Assembly (NCBI GenBank): GCA_009731375.1
Contig: BJOX01000151.1
Location: 703,150-767,149 of the forward strand
Source: Paulinella micropora
Lineage: Eukaryota > Cercozoa > Imbricatea > Euglyphida
Length of the DNA stretch: 64,000 nucleotides
Reading direction: 5' to 3'
Position numbers and translations under genes: made by a program. Positions within the stretch are counted from its first letter, which is position 1. Each line of letters starts with the position of its first letter. Shown here one piece after another: positions 1-10,858 of the stretch. The notes beneath the pieces are model-generated. The model had not been told where the DNA came from. It worked only from the letters and a program-made list of their open reading frames with translations, and did not search any database.

Positions 1-1933
1 TAGCCAGAGCTCTTGATCCACTAGACGCAGCAAGGGCAAGCTTACCCGCGTAACGTCGGAGCCCTGTACTTTGAGCACGCAGCCCCCGCCCCGTACCCTG
101 CTGAGCAGCGGCAGGTCTAGGTTTTCGAACACAGGGCAGTTCTCGAGGGACACACTTAGGGACCCCCCGAAAGCAGGCGCGTCGTCGTCCTCCGCCGGGC
201 CTCCTCGGTAAGAGCTGCCAACCTCTTTCTTCCCGATGGTACGCAGCAGGGGCAAAGTGCAGTTAAGCAGCCTGGTACAGTCCTCGAAATGTAGCCTCAG
301 GCCACGCTCCTGTCCCCAGCCCTGGCCCACGGCCGGCCGGTGCGCGAGCCGTTGTAACAGGGGCAGAGTGAAAGCCGTGAGGCGCTGGCAGGCACAAAAG
401 TCCAGGCCCAGCAGGTAGCACACCGATGCCAATCTAGGCAAGGTAGCCTCTGCCAGGGTGCCGCACCCGTGGAACCCGAACTCGGCCTCTTCGTATACCT
501 TGCACAAATGTGGTAGTGCGAAGGTGGACAGGCGTGGACAGCTAGGGAGTTCCACGTCGAGGTTTCCGGCCACGACGGCCAGCTCGGGCGCGTGGAACAG
601 TGCGAAGTCCCGCAACGGCGGGGCGGCGGGCGCTGCTGGGCGGGGCGAATAATAGCCAGGGGAAGGCTCGGTAGGGAGCAGTCGTACGTGCAGGCCCCTG
701 GCTCGCGCCAGCCGCGGTAACAAAAGCTCGCGCAGGGTCGTACACGCGTACAGCCGCAGCGTGAGGACTCCCTCCGTAGTGCAGAGTTCCGGCCACCTCA
801 GGGTAGTCAGCTGGTGGCACTGGTTTGCCTCCCAGTGCAGATCCCCGTTCCCTGGCTTGACTTGCAGCGCAGCGGCACAGCTGCCGCGAAGGCCCACTCG
901 GACCGGCTGCGGGCTGTCGCCGCTGTGCAAAGAGGTGTCGATGGTGGCGATGGCCGGACAGTCCTCGAAGAGTAGCGCTGGCTCCGAGGAGGGGCGCCGT
1001 TCGTGCCGCTGCGCTTGCTGCGTAAAGACAAACCGTTGCAGTAGCGGCAGGCCGGACAGGGTGCTCGGGGAGGATTTCCCCTGGCGCCGGCAGGACGGTT
1101 TGGGTAAACTCGAGCGCCGTGACCTGGTCCAGGAACGGCTACGCGCCGGCTTCTGTCCTGGCGAGCTTCAGGTACGTGCATCCGTCTACTGCCAGGTGAT
1201 GCAGGCATAGCCGCCGGACGGGGAAAGCCTGGGGTCCCGCGAAGGGGAAGTACCCCGCGTTCTGGCTGGAGAGCTCGGCCAGCTCTTGGTCACGGCCCGC
1301 GGGGTAGCTTTCGCCCCGGGAGATGACCAGTTCGGGGAGCACAAAACTGCCGTTCCGGGCGCTGGCCCCGAGCCCAAGCCTAGCCGCGACGCCGAGCGAG
1401 TGCCAGTAGCTTTCCCTGCGCAGCTGCACGTCGGTGGTAGAGCGGGTAGCAGCCGTGCGCACAACGGGGTGGACTGTGCCCACCGGAGGAATTAGCAGGG
1501 GAGCAAACGCCAATATGTCAGGCCCGCCCCCGGCCAACGCGTCGCCGGCCTTTCGCCACGCGGCTTTTCTACCCTGCAGGGCCCGGTAGTTGTTGCTGGC
1601 ACAGCCTTGGATTTCCGTCAGGTAGACCTCCGGCTGGGCGCCGAATTCGGCCAAGAGCGGTGCTAACTGTAGGTTATTTCTGCCGGCAACAGGCAGCCGC
1701 AGACTGCACAGATGCAGATAGTTCAGCAAGGCGCTTCGTTCTCTAGCGGCTGTGCGCTGGGCGAGCAACAACATCTGGCACACCCTGAGGCCGCGGGCGC
1801 TGCCGGTTAGGAATCCTGGGAGGTTGGTGTTGGCGGAGACCAGGGCCCCCGTCGAGACCGGAAGCCGGTCGCAGCTGGCGCATTTTCTCTCCTGTGCTTG
1901 GCTGGGGCCGGCCCTTTTTTTTTCTTCTGCCAT
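1..1933 (-). pseudogene. LRR-like protein, 5' part, broken, runs off left edge
   Basis: The reading frame starts at the ATG ending at 1933 (AACATGG context) and stays open to a TAG at 1139-1141. The same frame then continues sensibly to about 1065, and from there another frame is open without a stop to base 1. This implies one in-frame stop plus one single-base shift near a CCCC run. The product (over 600 residues) has an N-terminal CxxC (KCASC) and then irregular Leu/Cys units of about 25-30 residues, such as LLFEDCPAI, LTTLRWPELC, LTAFTLPLLQRL and LSVSLENCPVFENL, which resemble leucine-rich repeats. It is divergent to the gene at 2077. The function is unknown, and LRR membership is inferred from periodicity only. 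The lesions may be real decay or sequencing error. Confidence 0.5.
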
Positions 1934-2076
1934 GTTGCATCTTGGGAAATAGACCGCTGCGCGGCCTTGGCTCCGCCGGCGCGCTCTCTTCTTCTCTTGC
2001 TCCCCCCCCTTCCTCTCCTTTCGCGCCCAAGGGAAGGGAAAGGGGGCGGCACGNNNNNNNNNNTAGAACGTAAAAC
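1934..2076. promoter_or_regulatory. divergent intergenic region with 10-N gap
   Basis: This 143-bp interval separates two divergently oriented starts and probably carries both promoters. It is pyrimidine-rich on the plus strand. A gap of 10 N (2054-2063) lies 13 bases before the plus-strand ATG. I see no TATA box. Confidence 0.4.
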
Positions 2077-3194
2077 ATGCTGCAGCTGGACCAAGAGGAC
2101 GATTATCCTCTGCTAGACTTCCTCCCGCCGCTGGCGGTGAGTGGCTCCCCCGGCGCCCACCCCTCCTCACCACCAGCGGGCTCTCCCACCCTGCCCCAAC
2201 CACTACCTGACCCGCAAGACTTGCATCTCGCTAGCCCGGGTAGCCTGTTGGCCGACAGCAGCGGACAGTGCGCCGCTTCGGACACACCCGAGCGTGGCGC
2301 TGTACCTGGGCCACCGGACGGCGTGCCTTGGGCCCAGGGCGACCCCTCGGGCGACCCCTCGGGCGACCCCCCGGGCGACCCCCCGGGCGGCAGGAAGGCC
2401 GTGCTGGAGGTAGCGGCGCTGCAAGAACTCTGGGCCGAGTGCGAGCAGGAGGGAGCCTTGCTCGCAGGCCTGTTCGACCGCCTGGTCGCCCGGGGAGGTA
2501 GCCGCACCCCGGTGCTCAGGCCGACGACCAGGCCGGCGCAGGGCCTGTGGTCCTTTGGTGATGATTACAACGTGGCGGACCTGCCCGGCTCGGACGACGA
2601 CGGCAGGGGGGCAGGCAGAAGCTGGGGCGGGGCTCTGGCTGGGGCCGCGGCCCTAGCGCTACCGCCCGGTTCGGGGCGCACACGCGCACTCAGGCGCGGG
2701 ACTTCGCCGGCCCCAAGGCCAGGAAGACGGAGCCCGCACAGGACGCGGCGTCGCGGGCGGAACGACCCCCCGCGGACCAGCGCAGGCACGATCGCCCCGA
2801 CAAGGAAAAGATGTGCCGGGACGAACGCAACGGCTACTTGCGGGAGCTGAAGGACCTGCTGAGCCTGCCCGAGAATACACAAGCTAACACGGTGTTGGCG
2901 GAAACCGTGTACAAGGTGCGCGAAGTCGTGACCACTAGTATCTCCCGCGAGCTAGAGTGTCCGCTGCCCTTCCGTCGCGCCCGGGGGCTCGGTAAGAACA
3001 AGAACGAGAATGAGCGGCGCAAGGAGTTGGCGCTCATGTGCCGCGAGATGACTGCGCGCCTGGGCCTGGGCAAGAGCACTTACAACCAGGTTATAGCGCG
3101 CGCGCTGGACGTACTGAAGAGCACGGTGGGCTATGGCCCGGGCGCTCAGGACTTGGAAATCCCCCCCCTCGTCCATCAGCCCTCCTTTCTGTAA
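2077..3194 (+). CDS. acidic/proline-rich protein with two bHLH-like segments (one frameshift)
   Basis: The ATG at 2077 opens a frame with an acidic, hydrophobic N-terminus (DQEDDYPLLDF, like a transactivation segment). A Gly-Asp-Pro repeat, a DDD patch and a basic stretch follow. At a G6 run around 2602-2610 the sensible reading moves to the frame ending at 3194. That part has KEKMCRDERNGYLRELKDLL, then ANTVLAETVYKVREVV, which fits basic-helix1-loop-helix2. A second similar unit follows: NENERRKELALMCREM, then TYNQVIARALDVLKS. The total is about 372 residues. A nuclear DNA-binding regulator is an inference. The family match is by pattern only and could be a different helical fold. ATTAAA lies 32 nt after the stop. 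Confidence 0.55.
2339..2390 (+). repeat. 12-bp coding minisatellite (Gly-Asp-Pro-Ser/Pro)
   Basis: About four tandem copies of the unit GGCGACCCCTCG (second pair GGCGACCCCCCG) encode a GDPS/GDPP repeat inside the bHLH-like gene. Confidence 0.85.
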
Positions 3195-3225
3195 AGCGGC
3201 GGGCGTGGCCGGCCGCCTCCTCTCT

Positions 3226-3231
3226 ATTAAA
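3226..3231 (+). terminator. poly(A) signal ATTAAA
   Basis: ATTAAA lies 32 nt downstream of the stop of the bHLH-like gene. This is the common variant of AATAAA in an otherwise very GC-rich stretch. Confidence 0.55.
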
Positions 3232-3517
3232 AGCTCAGGCACCGGTCCAGGGCACAGCACCCGGCGAGGTTGGGGGCCGGCCGGGAGCGGGCTAGCTAGC
3301 GCCGGCGGTACGGAGGGGGGNNNNNNNNNNGCGCCCGGATCCGCCGCCCGGACTTCCCCCCTCAGGAAGGGGGAAGCACCTTTCGCCTCCGGTCCGGGTG
3401 GTGGCTGGGGAGGGGCTGCCGGGTTCTACTGTCAACTCGTGGCCGGCCGCGCTAGGACGCCAGGCTACGTCCGCCGGGCCCTGGCCTCCCGGCGCCCAGA
3501 GGACCGCAGCTAGACTT

Positions 3518-3523
3518 TTTAAT
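3518..3523 (-). terminator. poly(A) signal ATTAAA for the minus-strand large gene
   Basis: The minus strand reads CCAATTAAAAAG about 75 nt past the stop at 3597. It is the only AT-rich patch in the convergent interval 3195-3596, which otherwise holds a 10-N gap (3322-3331) and no gene that I can support. Confidence 0.5.
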
Positions 3524-3596
3524 TGGCTGCTCAGGCACACCCCGGCCGGCGAAACTAAGCCCGCTCGCTGTCACTGTCTGCCGCGCGGGGCGGCGG

Positions 3597-6500
3597 TCAT
3601 TCGTAGAAACTGCACAGGGGGCCGCGGTCCGAGCCTGTGTCTGGCGCGGGCACTGCCGCCTGCGTGCCGCCGGGCGCCTGGCCGTCACCGGCGGGCGCCT
3701 GGCCAGTAGGGCCGGCGGGGCCAGTAGGACCGGCGGAGGCGGCCGGCGGCGCCTGGCAGTCTGGGGGCGGCGGTGGGGCCGAGTCCGCCTGCGTGACGGC
3801 CGCCGGGTCGAACGCGTAGTTCACAAAAGCCCCGTTGTCCTCCTCCCGCGGCTGTCCCCCGGGGGCGACGGCGCCGGGGTCCGGCCCAAGGGCGCACACC
3901 GGCCCGGCCTCGTCGTCCGAGGCGCCGAGCACATAGACGGGCGAGTCCAGGGGCACCTCTTCTGCCGGGCCCAGGGTGCAGGCAGTAGGTAGGGCGGCCG
4001 GGCCCCCCGGGGGCCCCCCGGGGGGTCCAGCAGGCCTTGGTCGAGGCTGGCGGCGGCGGCCGCGCCCGCCGGGGGAGGAGGAGCGGCGGCCGCGCCCGCC
4101 GGGTGAGCGGCGGACACGCCCTCTGGGAGAGGAGCGGCGGCGGCCGCACCCGCCGGGGGAGGGGCGGCGGCGGACACGCCCTCCGGGGGAAGAGCGGCGG
4201 CGGCAGAAACGCCCGCCGGGGGAGGAGCAGCCCCCCCGGCGCCGGGCCGCGAGGCGGGTGGAGATGGGCTGCGGTGGCGGCAGCGGCGGGGCGAGCGCTG
4301 CCCGGACCTGGGCGAGGGGGAGCGTACACGCCGGACCCCGGGGGGCCGGCGTTCGCGGGAGCGGCGCGGCCGAGGCCCCGCTGGCGGGCTGCGGCTGCGC
4401 GGCCGCCCCTCGGCCGAGCTGCGACTGCGCGGGCGGAGCGCCCTGCCAGCTTCCTCCTCGGCCTCGCGGGGGGGCCGGGCAGTGTCCACCGCGCGGGGGG
4501 AGAGCCCGCCCAACCCCCAGGCCAGGTTCGTGCACGCGAGTGCGTACACCTCGGACGGCCCCGTGGGCCCAGGGGCGGGGAAGAACGGGCACAGGTACAC
4601 GGGTCCCGCGGGGGGCGCGGCCCCGCGCGCGATCAGCGCCAGCCGGCCGCCGCGACCGCGCACTCCGGCGCCCAGCGCCGGGCACAGGCGGCGCAGGCAG
4701 TAGTCCAGAAGGGGTAGGTCGGTGTCCGGCGTAAAGCGGTGGCCGTTGCTGAGCTCGACGCGGCAGCGCGACGCGCGCAGCAGCCTGGCCGTCCCGTTCC
4801 AGAACTCGGCGCTGCACCCCGGGTCGTACAGCGCCCGGGCCGGCAGCAGGCGCGCCAGGTCCCGCCCCGCCCGGCCGTACGCGGCCACCGGCTCGGCCGG
4901 GCCGGCGGGCGGCGGCGCCCAGCGCTGCCTCAAAGCGTCGATCAGCACGTCCAGCAGCCCGGCGGGGGCCCCGCACAGCCACGCCAGCAGCAGCGCGTCC
5001 GCCGCCTCGCCGGCGCTGCCCCCCGCCCGGGCCAGGGCCTCGGGCCCGGCCGTACCCTCGGCCACGGCGCACGCCAGCTGCCAGAGGACCAGCACCAGCT
5101 CGCTGCGCGGCGCAAAGTCACGCCACGCCAGCTCGGCCAGCCAGGCCGAGCCCCGGCCGCCGGCCGCCGCGTACGGGATGCGCCAGGGCACCTCCAGCTG
5201 CCGGTCGGTGCCACACCCCCGCAGCCGGCACAAGGAGCGCTGGCCCCCCTGCAGCGGGGCGGCCGGCCGGCCGGCCCAGCCCCCGGGCTCCGCCAGGCGC
5301 AGCACTAGCTCGGCGCGGTCGCGGTCCGCCGACACGACCGACAGGGAGCCCCGTTCCAGGCCCCACACCGTCTGCACCCCGCGCTCGCGCCAGCGGGCCC
5401 GCAGCGCTCGCCACAGCTCGCACCAGAAGTACGCCAGCGGCCGGGCGTCGCAGGACTCTGGGTCCAGCAGTCCCGTCGCCCGGCCGCGCCCGGCCAGGGC
5501 CAACAGGACCTCCCCGCCCCAGGCCAGGCAGCCGCGCCCGAGCACGGCGGGGGGCGAACGCGCGCAGGCCCGCGCCCAGCTCCGGGCGTCCTCCAGGCAC
5601 GCCGGCGGCGGCAGCCCCAGCCGGGGCGCTTGTTCCCGCAGCCACCCCGCGCCCGGGCCGCCGCGCAGCAGCGCCCACGACGAGCCGACCGGGTCTTGCA
5701 GCAGCGCCAGCGGAGCGCCGCGCACCAGCTCCGCGTAGCGCCGGCCTTCGCTGTAACGCAGCCGGGCGGCCGGCGCTCGGCCCGGCGGCGACGACGGGGA
5801 TGACGAGGACGAGGACGAGAACGACGAGGACGAGGACGGCCACGAGGACGAGGACGGCGAGGACGAGGACTGCCGCGAGGACGAGGATGATGAGGACGAG
5901 GACGGCGGCGGCGGGGGCCCCCAGTCCGGCGGCGGCGGGCCGAGCCCGGCCCACGCGTCCACCACCGAGGGCCGCAGCGCGGACCCCGTCGTGAGGGGCG
6001 GGCCGTGCGTGCCGCTCGCTTCCGACAGAGCACGCCGCTCCTCGGGCCCGGTCGTCGCGGGCAGCACGAAGAGGCACGTGCCCAGGCGCCGCCGCCAGTA
6101 CTCGGACCCCGGCCCCCTAAACAGTGGCGCCAGCGACGCCGCCACGCCGCGGCGCGCGGCGGGCTCGTCCGGGAACGACACGACCAGCCACGGCAGCAGC
6201 TGCGGGTCCGCGTCCAGGGCCGTCCGCAGCGCGTCCCACGGTTCCGCGCCGCCCGGCAGCCAGGCCACCCACAGGCCGGGCGGCGCGGACCCCGGGGCCA
6301 GCAGTTGGGTGAGGTTCGCGGGGGAGCCCCACGCCGTCCGGGCGCCCCAGGCCGCGCACCACTGCCGCACGTAGGCCGGGGGCGGGCCGCCCAGGGACAG
6401 ATAGCAGGGCCGAACGCCGCCGCTCCCCCCGGGCGGCCGGCCGCGCGCGCCCGTGAGCAGGGCCCAGACCACGAGCAGCCGCGCGCGCTCATCTTCGTCG

Positions 6501-7582
6501 GCGGCCAGGGCCCACACGGGGCCCAGCTGGTGCTGCAGCAGCGCAAACAACACGCCCCGCACCCGCGGCACCCGCAGCTGGCACCAGGACTGGCCGCCGA
6601 GCCCCGCCGCCACGTCCCGCACGTGCCGCTCCAACTGCGCGCAGCCCGGCAGCGACACGGGCCAGGCCCCGCCGAGCGCCGGCCGCCCCGGGTCCAGCGC
6701 GGCCCTAAAGTCCTGCACGGGGGGGCCGCCCAGCCGCTCGGCGCGGCCCGGCTCCGCCGGCCGGCCCTGCAGCCACTGGCTCACGTGCTGGTCGTGCGGG
6801 TCGAACACCCAGCCCCCGGGCGGCGTGTCCTGCCGCCGCAGCCACCGCAGCGCCGCCGCCACGCTCGCGTCCTGGAACGAGGCGTCGCCGCGCTGCACCA
6901 GGCACCACGGGCCCAGCGCCGCGTTGTCCGCCGTCGCCACCCACGCGTCCGGGTAGCGCAGTGGCAGGGTGGCCTGCGCGGGCGCGGCCGGCCCCGGCCG
7001 CGCCCAGTAGCAGCGCTGGCCCTCCTCCACGACCCAGCGCCACACCTCGTGCGTGTCCCCCGTGACCAGGGCCGCCACTACCTGCAGGCCGGGGGCGGTG
7101 CGCTGGCCGCTGGGCCTCGTCTGGCTCAGCACGTGCCGCAGGACCTGCCAGCCCAGGCAGACGGCCGCGGGGTCCGGATTCAGGTCCGCCGTCAGGCACT
7201 GGCGCTGGAGGTAGGCCGCGCTCAACCCCACGCGCAGGCGGGCCTCTTGCGCCGGGGTAGTTACCTCCGCCGAGCTGTGCTGTGGCTGGGCGCTCAGCAG
7301 CAGCCTGACGTAGCTCACCGCCTCCTTACCCAGCCCGACGTCCAGCAGCCGGTCGGCCACGTGCTGGTTCTGCAGGAACAGCGCAAAGCGTGACCAGGCG
7401 TGGTCGATCGTGCTCGCACAGCCGCGCTGTTCCGGGGGAGTCGGGCCTAGCAGCGCCTGCACAGCGCTCACAAACCAGGCCTGGTACGGCCAGGCCGGCG
7501 CGGCGGCCGGCGCGGCTGCCGGCTCGGCGGGCGGGCCCGACGGGGGCGGCGCTGCGCTCCGGGCTAGCAGAGTACGCGTCAT
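3597..7582 (-). CDS. large Ala/Pro/Ser/Arg-rich protein of unknown function (one frameshift)
   Basis: The start is the ATG ending at 7582 (AACCATGA context); codons upstream are low-complexity. The frame is open to 3821, but from about 4020 the plausible reading is the frame ending at 3597, which has an acidic tail (SDDEAGP, REEDNGAFVNYAFD) and a compact stop. The switch lies in C/G homopolymers at about 3995-4035, so one indel is likely. The product is about 1,330 residues: a Trp-rich globular N-terminal half, a poly-Ser block (about residues 555-605), more globular sequence, an RS/SP-rich stretch (about 1035-1115), then PPPAGVSAAA-type Ala/Pro repeats. I recognise no family. RS/SP tracts suggest a nuclear or phosphorylated protein, which is an inference. 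It is convergent with the bHLH-like gene and divergent to the PKD/BspA gene at 7898. Confidence 0.6.
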
Positions 7583-7764
7583 GGTTCTTTCTGGAGCCGA
7601 CGGGGCCCGCGCACCGGCCACGCCGCCCCCCTCCCCCGGGCTGGCCGGGGACGCCCCCTGGCCGCGGCGCGCTGCCCCCCCGCGGGGGGGCGGGGCAGGG
7701 CCCGGGGGGGCGGGCCGCGCGCGTGGACGCGGCCCGGTGGCCTCCCGGGGGGGGCCTGCTCCTC

Positions 7765-7765
<1 letters not shown>

Positions 7766-7823
<58 letters not shown>

Positions 7824-7833
7824 NNNNNNNNNN
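7766..7833. repeat. 57-bp poly-C run ending in a 10-N gap
   Basis: C is uninterrupted from 7766 to 7822, followed by G and ten N. It lies between the divergent starts at 7582 and 7898. The run length is probably unreliable. Confidence 0.8.
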
Positions 7834-7894
7834 CTGTCTCACCCCCCCTCCCTGCCTCCCTTCTCCCACCTGCTAAACCACTAGCCCCCGGCCC

Positions 7895-7953
7895 TCGATG
7901 CACACCACCCCCGCCCGCCAGCAGTCGATGCACACCACCCCCGCCCGCCAGCC
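7895..7953 (+). repeat. 30-bp tandem duplication at the 5' end of PKD/BspA paralogue 1
   Basis: Two copies of a 30-bp unit beginning TCGATGCACACCACC give two in-frame ATGs (7898 and 7928) and a duplicated MHTTPARQ N-terminus. Paralogue 2 has no such duplication, so 7928 may be the ancestral start. Confidence 0.85.
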
Positions 7954-10164
7954 GTGGCGCCTGTGCCTCCTCCTGCTGTGCGGGTGGCTGCGGGCCGCCG
8001 GCGCCGGGTGCCCGTACCCGCTCCAGTGCCCGACGCCAGAGGAGGCGTGCCCCTCGGTCGTGTGCCCCGGCGGCGCCACGATCCTGGAAATCACGACGGC
8101 GGCCCCGCAGGACACGTTCGTGTGGCCCCTGTGGCCGCCCACCGCCCCGACGGCGCGCCGCCGTCGCCAGGCCCAGGCCGAGCCCGCGCTCACGTCGTTC
8201 ACCGTCGACTGGGGGGACGGCTCGCTCCGCACGCAGTGCCTGGACGCCGGCGCCGCGCCGTGCGCGCACACGTACGCGCTGGCCGACACGTACACGGAGA
8301 CGGCGGACCCCGGCGGACGCTACCCCGTGCGCGGCTGGGCGCTCACGCCCGCCTGGCACGCCACGGCGCCCTCGGGCCTGCGGCTGGACGCCGTGAGGCG
8401 GTGGGGGGAGCTGCGCTTCCACGCGACGAGCGGCTACCACCTGTACGCGGCGCCGGGGCTCGCGTACGTGCCCTCGCTGAATTCGCTGGCGGACGCCGGG
8501 CTCGTGCAGAGCTGGGACTACAGCTTCGCTCGCCTCATCACTCCGTTGCCGGATCTGAGCTACGGGCTCAACGTGTCGGGCGCCGAGTCGGCGGTCGGCG
8601 TGTTTGAGGGCTCTGTGGGCCTGCGCGGCCTGGACGGCACCCAGGGCTGGGATACACGCAGCCTGCGCAATGCGAGCCGAGCGTTCGCGGGCCTGTCGGC
8701 GCTGACGGAGCTCGATCTGTCGCGCTGGGACACCGCCCGGCTCGAGAATGTCACGGAGCTGTTCGCGGGCGCGCGGCGCTCAAGCGCACTGGCGCTGGCG
8801 GCTGGACGTCGCTGCCGAGCCTGTCGCGCTTCGACGCACTGTTCTGGGGCCTGGGCAGCAACTTCCGGGAATCACTCGCCGGCTGGTCGACGCCGGCGCT
8901 CGCGCCGGGCTCGGCCGACTGCTCGCAGCTGGCGCGATACACTGCACTCGGCCAAGCGCACTGGCCCGCCGCGTGCTCGCGCTCGCTCTTTCTGGCGCTC
9001 GTGCGCACGCAAGCCACCAACACCAATGCCGCGCTGACGCTGTCGCCCGCGGCCGGCCCGGGCCAGGGTGGCACGTACGGCGTGGACTGGGGAGATGGAT
9101 TGGCGCCCGGCTCGTGTGCGCACGCCAACGGCGCCGTCTGCAGTCACACATACACGGGCACCGGCGACTACTGGCTGCGCTTGAGCGGCCGCGTGGACGG
9201 GCTGTGGTACGTGACCGGCGCACAGGTCGTGCAAGTGATGGTGTGGGGCGACGTGCAGCTGTACCACCCCGTCGGCAGCACGACGCCGCTCTTCGCGGCC
9301 CCCGGCACCACCACGCCGGGCGCGCTGCGCTACCTGGCGCCGACTGTCGGCTCGCGGGCCCTGCACGGCGTGGCGCCCGAGTACCTAATGTATGGAATGA
9401 GCGACTTCGTGGGCGACGCGCGCGACTGGGACTGGTCGTGGCTCACGCCCGCTACCCACCCTCAGGGCTTCTTGAGCATGTTCCAGGACTGCAACAAGTT
9501 CAACCAGGACCTCGAAGACTGGGAAACGAGCGGCGTGGCTGGCCTGGAGAACACGTTTATGTATGCGTGGGCCTTCAACGGCAGTATCCGGAGCTGGGAC
9601 ACGAGCAGGGTCACCACCCTCACAAGGACTTTCCATCACGCGCACGCCTTCGACCGGCCGATCGGCGACTGGGATGTTAGCCAAGTCACCAGCCTATATG
9701 AGACCTTCTATAATGCGTACGCCTTTAACCAGCCGATCGGCTTCTGGGATGTAAGCAGAGTCACCAGCCTGCGCGCGACGTTCGCGGAAGCGTACGCCTT
9801 TAACCAGCCGATCGGCGGTTGGGACGTTAGCAGTGTCACCATCATGAGGGGGATGTTCTACAGTGCGTACGCCTTTAATCAGCCGATCGGCGACTGGGAT
9901 ATAAGAAGGGTCACTGACCTATACGAGGCTTTCTCCTGTGACCCGCCAGGCAGGTGTGTGTTTAACCAGCCGCTGGGCAGCTGGGACGTGTCGGCCGCCA
10001 TGTCCGTGCGGCCCGATCCTATGATATGGGGCATGTTCGCTGGCAATTGCGCCTTTGATCAAAACATCACTGCCTGGAACCGCCGCGACATATCCCGCAG
10101 GTGTTTGCCGGAATATGTTCAATTTCAATGGTATCTACCCGTTGGCCCTGGGTATCCAGCCTAG
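7898..10164 (+). pseudogene. secreted PKD + BspA-type (DUF285) repeat protein, paralogue 1, frameshifted
   Basis: The frame runs from ATG 7898 (or 7928) to about 8770 and then continues in the next frame to the stop at 10162-10164. Comparison with paralogue 2 places a single missing base at about 8768-8776. Features in order: a signal peptide with a Leu-rich core (RLCLLLLCGWL), a Cys-rich segment, a dibasic RRRRQ site, a PKD-like motif (TVDWGDGS, then a C-x-H-T-Y strand), an LRR/BspA-like stretch (LTELDLSRWDT), a second PKD-like motif, and about five BspA-type repeats of about 25 residues (AFNQPIG.WDVS.VTSL). BspA-type and PKD modules are known from extracellular adhesive proteins, so a cell-surface role is an inference. 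The length is about 755 residues if repaired. AATAAA at 10558 serves it. The one-base loss could be an assembly error. Confidence 0.75.
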
Positions 10165-10433
10165 CAACCTGCCAGCTGCCTGCCGCCGCTCCTACAGGCA
10201 AGGGTGTGGTATTCCTGCTGGATTGTGGTAAGAAACTAGGCTGTACGATGCAAGACCCGCAACCCCCTGTCCTCTTGCGTGCTTTCTGGTGCTCGCTTTG
10301 CCTGGGCACTGCCAGGAAGAAAGTGTTGGGGGGGGGGGGCAGGGGGCAGTTAGTTCCTTGGTAGGCAGTGAGACGCCGGAGCCGACCGTCCGGTGCTAGT
10401 AGAAAAGACACAGCCCCAGCTAGAGTCACGCAG

Positions 10434-10466
<33 letters not shown>

Positions 10467-10506
10467 AGCGCGGGGGGGGGGGGGGGGGGGGGGGGGNNNN
10501 NNNNNN
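10434..10506. repeat. poly-C / poly-G foldback ending in a gap
   Basis: C33 (10434-10466), a 5-base spacer and G25 (10472-10496) form a perfect potential hairpin, followed by ten N. It lies in the 3' UTR of paralogue 1. The 10165-10557 interval holds no gene that I can support. Confidence 0.8.
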
Positions 10507-10557
10507 CGCAGCGAAGGTTTGTCTTGCTTTGGGGGAGCTGCTGTGTGCTTCTTGCCT

Positions 10558-10563
10558 AATAAA
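10558..10563 (+). terminator. poly(A) signal AATAAA
   Basis: Canonical AATAAA, 394 nt after the stop of paralogue 1 and immediately before the repeated promoter module of paralogue 2. Confidence 0.6.
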
Positions 10564-10626
10564 CTCTAGTTAGTGGTTAAGCTTTCTGTCCACAGACGTC
10601 CACGGCGTATATCGTCGTCTCCAGAG
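10561..10626 (+). promoter_or_regulatory. repeated upstream module, copy A
   Basis: About 65 bp is clearly similar to 15160-15230. Shared blocks include AGTGGT..AGCTTTCTGTCCAC, ACGTCCACG and TCGTCGTC. Both copies lie 170-300 bp upstream of a PKD/BspA start. Conservation between otherwise diverged flanks suggests a promoter element, which is an inference. Confidence 0.55.
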
Positions 10627-10828
10627 AGGAAGTTTTTTCTCCTGTTTGAGGCCGGCCGGCCCGAGGGACGGCCCTTCTCCCGGGCGGCGGGGAGGAAGGG
10701 GGGGAGGAGGAGGGGAGAGAGAAGGCGGAAGGAAGAGGAGGCGTCCATTTGCTCCTGGCCCTGCCGCGCCACGCCGGCGACCGGGGACGCGGCCTCACCC
10801 CCCCCCCCCTGGACCCCCTTCCCCCCCA

Positions 10829-10858
10829 CTTGCTAAAACACCACGCCCCGGGCTCCAG
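10829..10858 (+). promoter_or_regulatory. TGCTAAA element about 25-30 nt before the ATG
   Basis: TGCTAAA occurs at the same place before all three PKD/BspA starts (about 7871, 10831 and 15374), followed by a C-rich leader to the ATG. It may be an initiator or core promoter element. Confidence 0.5.

Noticed and set aside
3821-8440. 1,539-codon minus frame taken whole
   Set aside because: Codons above 7582 lie antisense to the PKD/BspA gene and across the poly-C gap, and the end uses a shifted frame.
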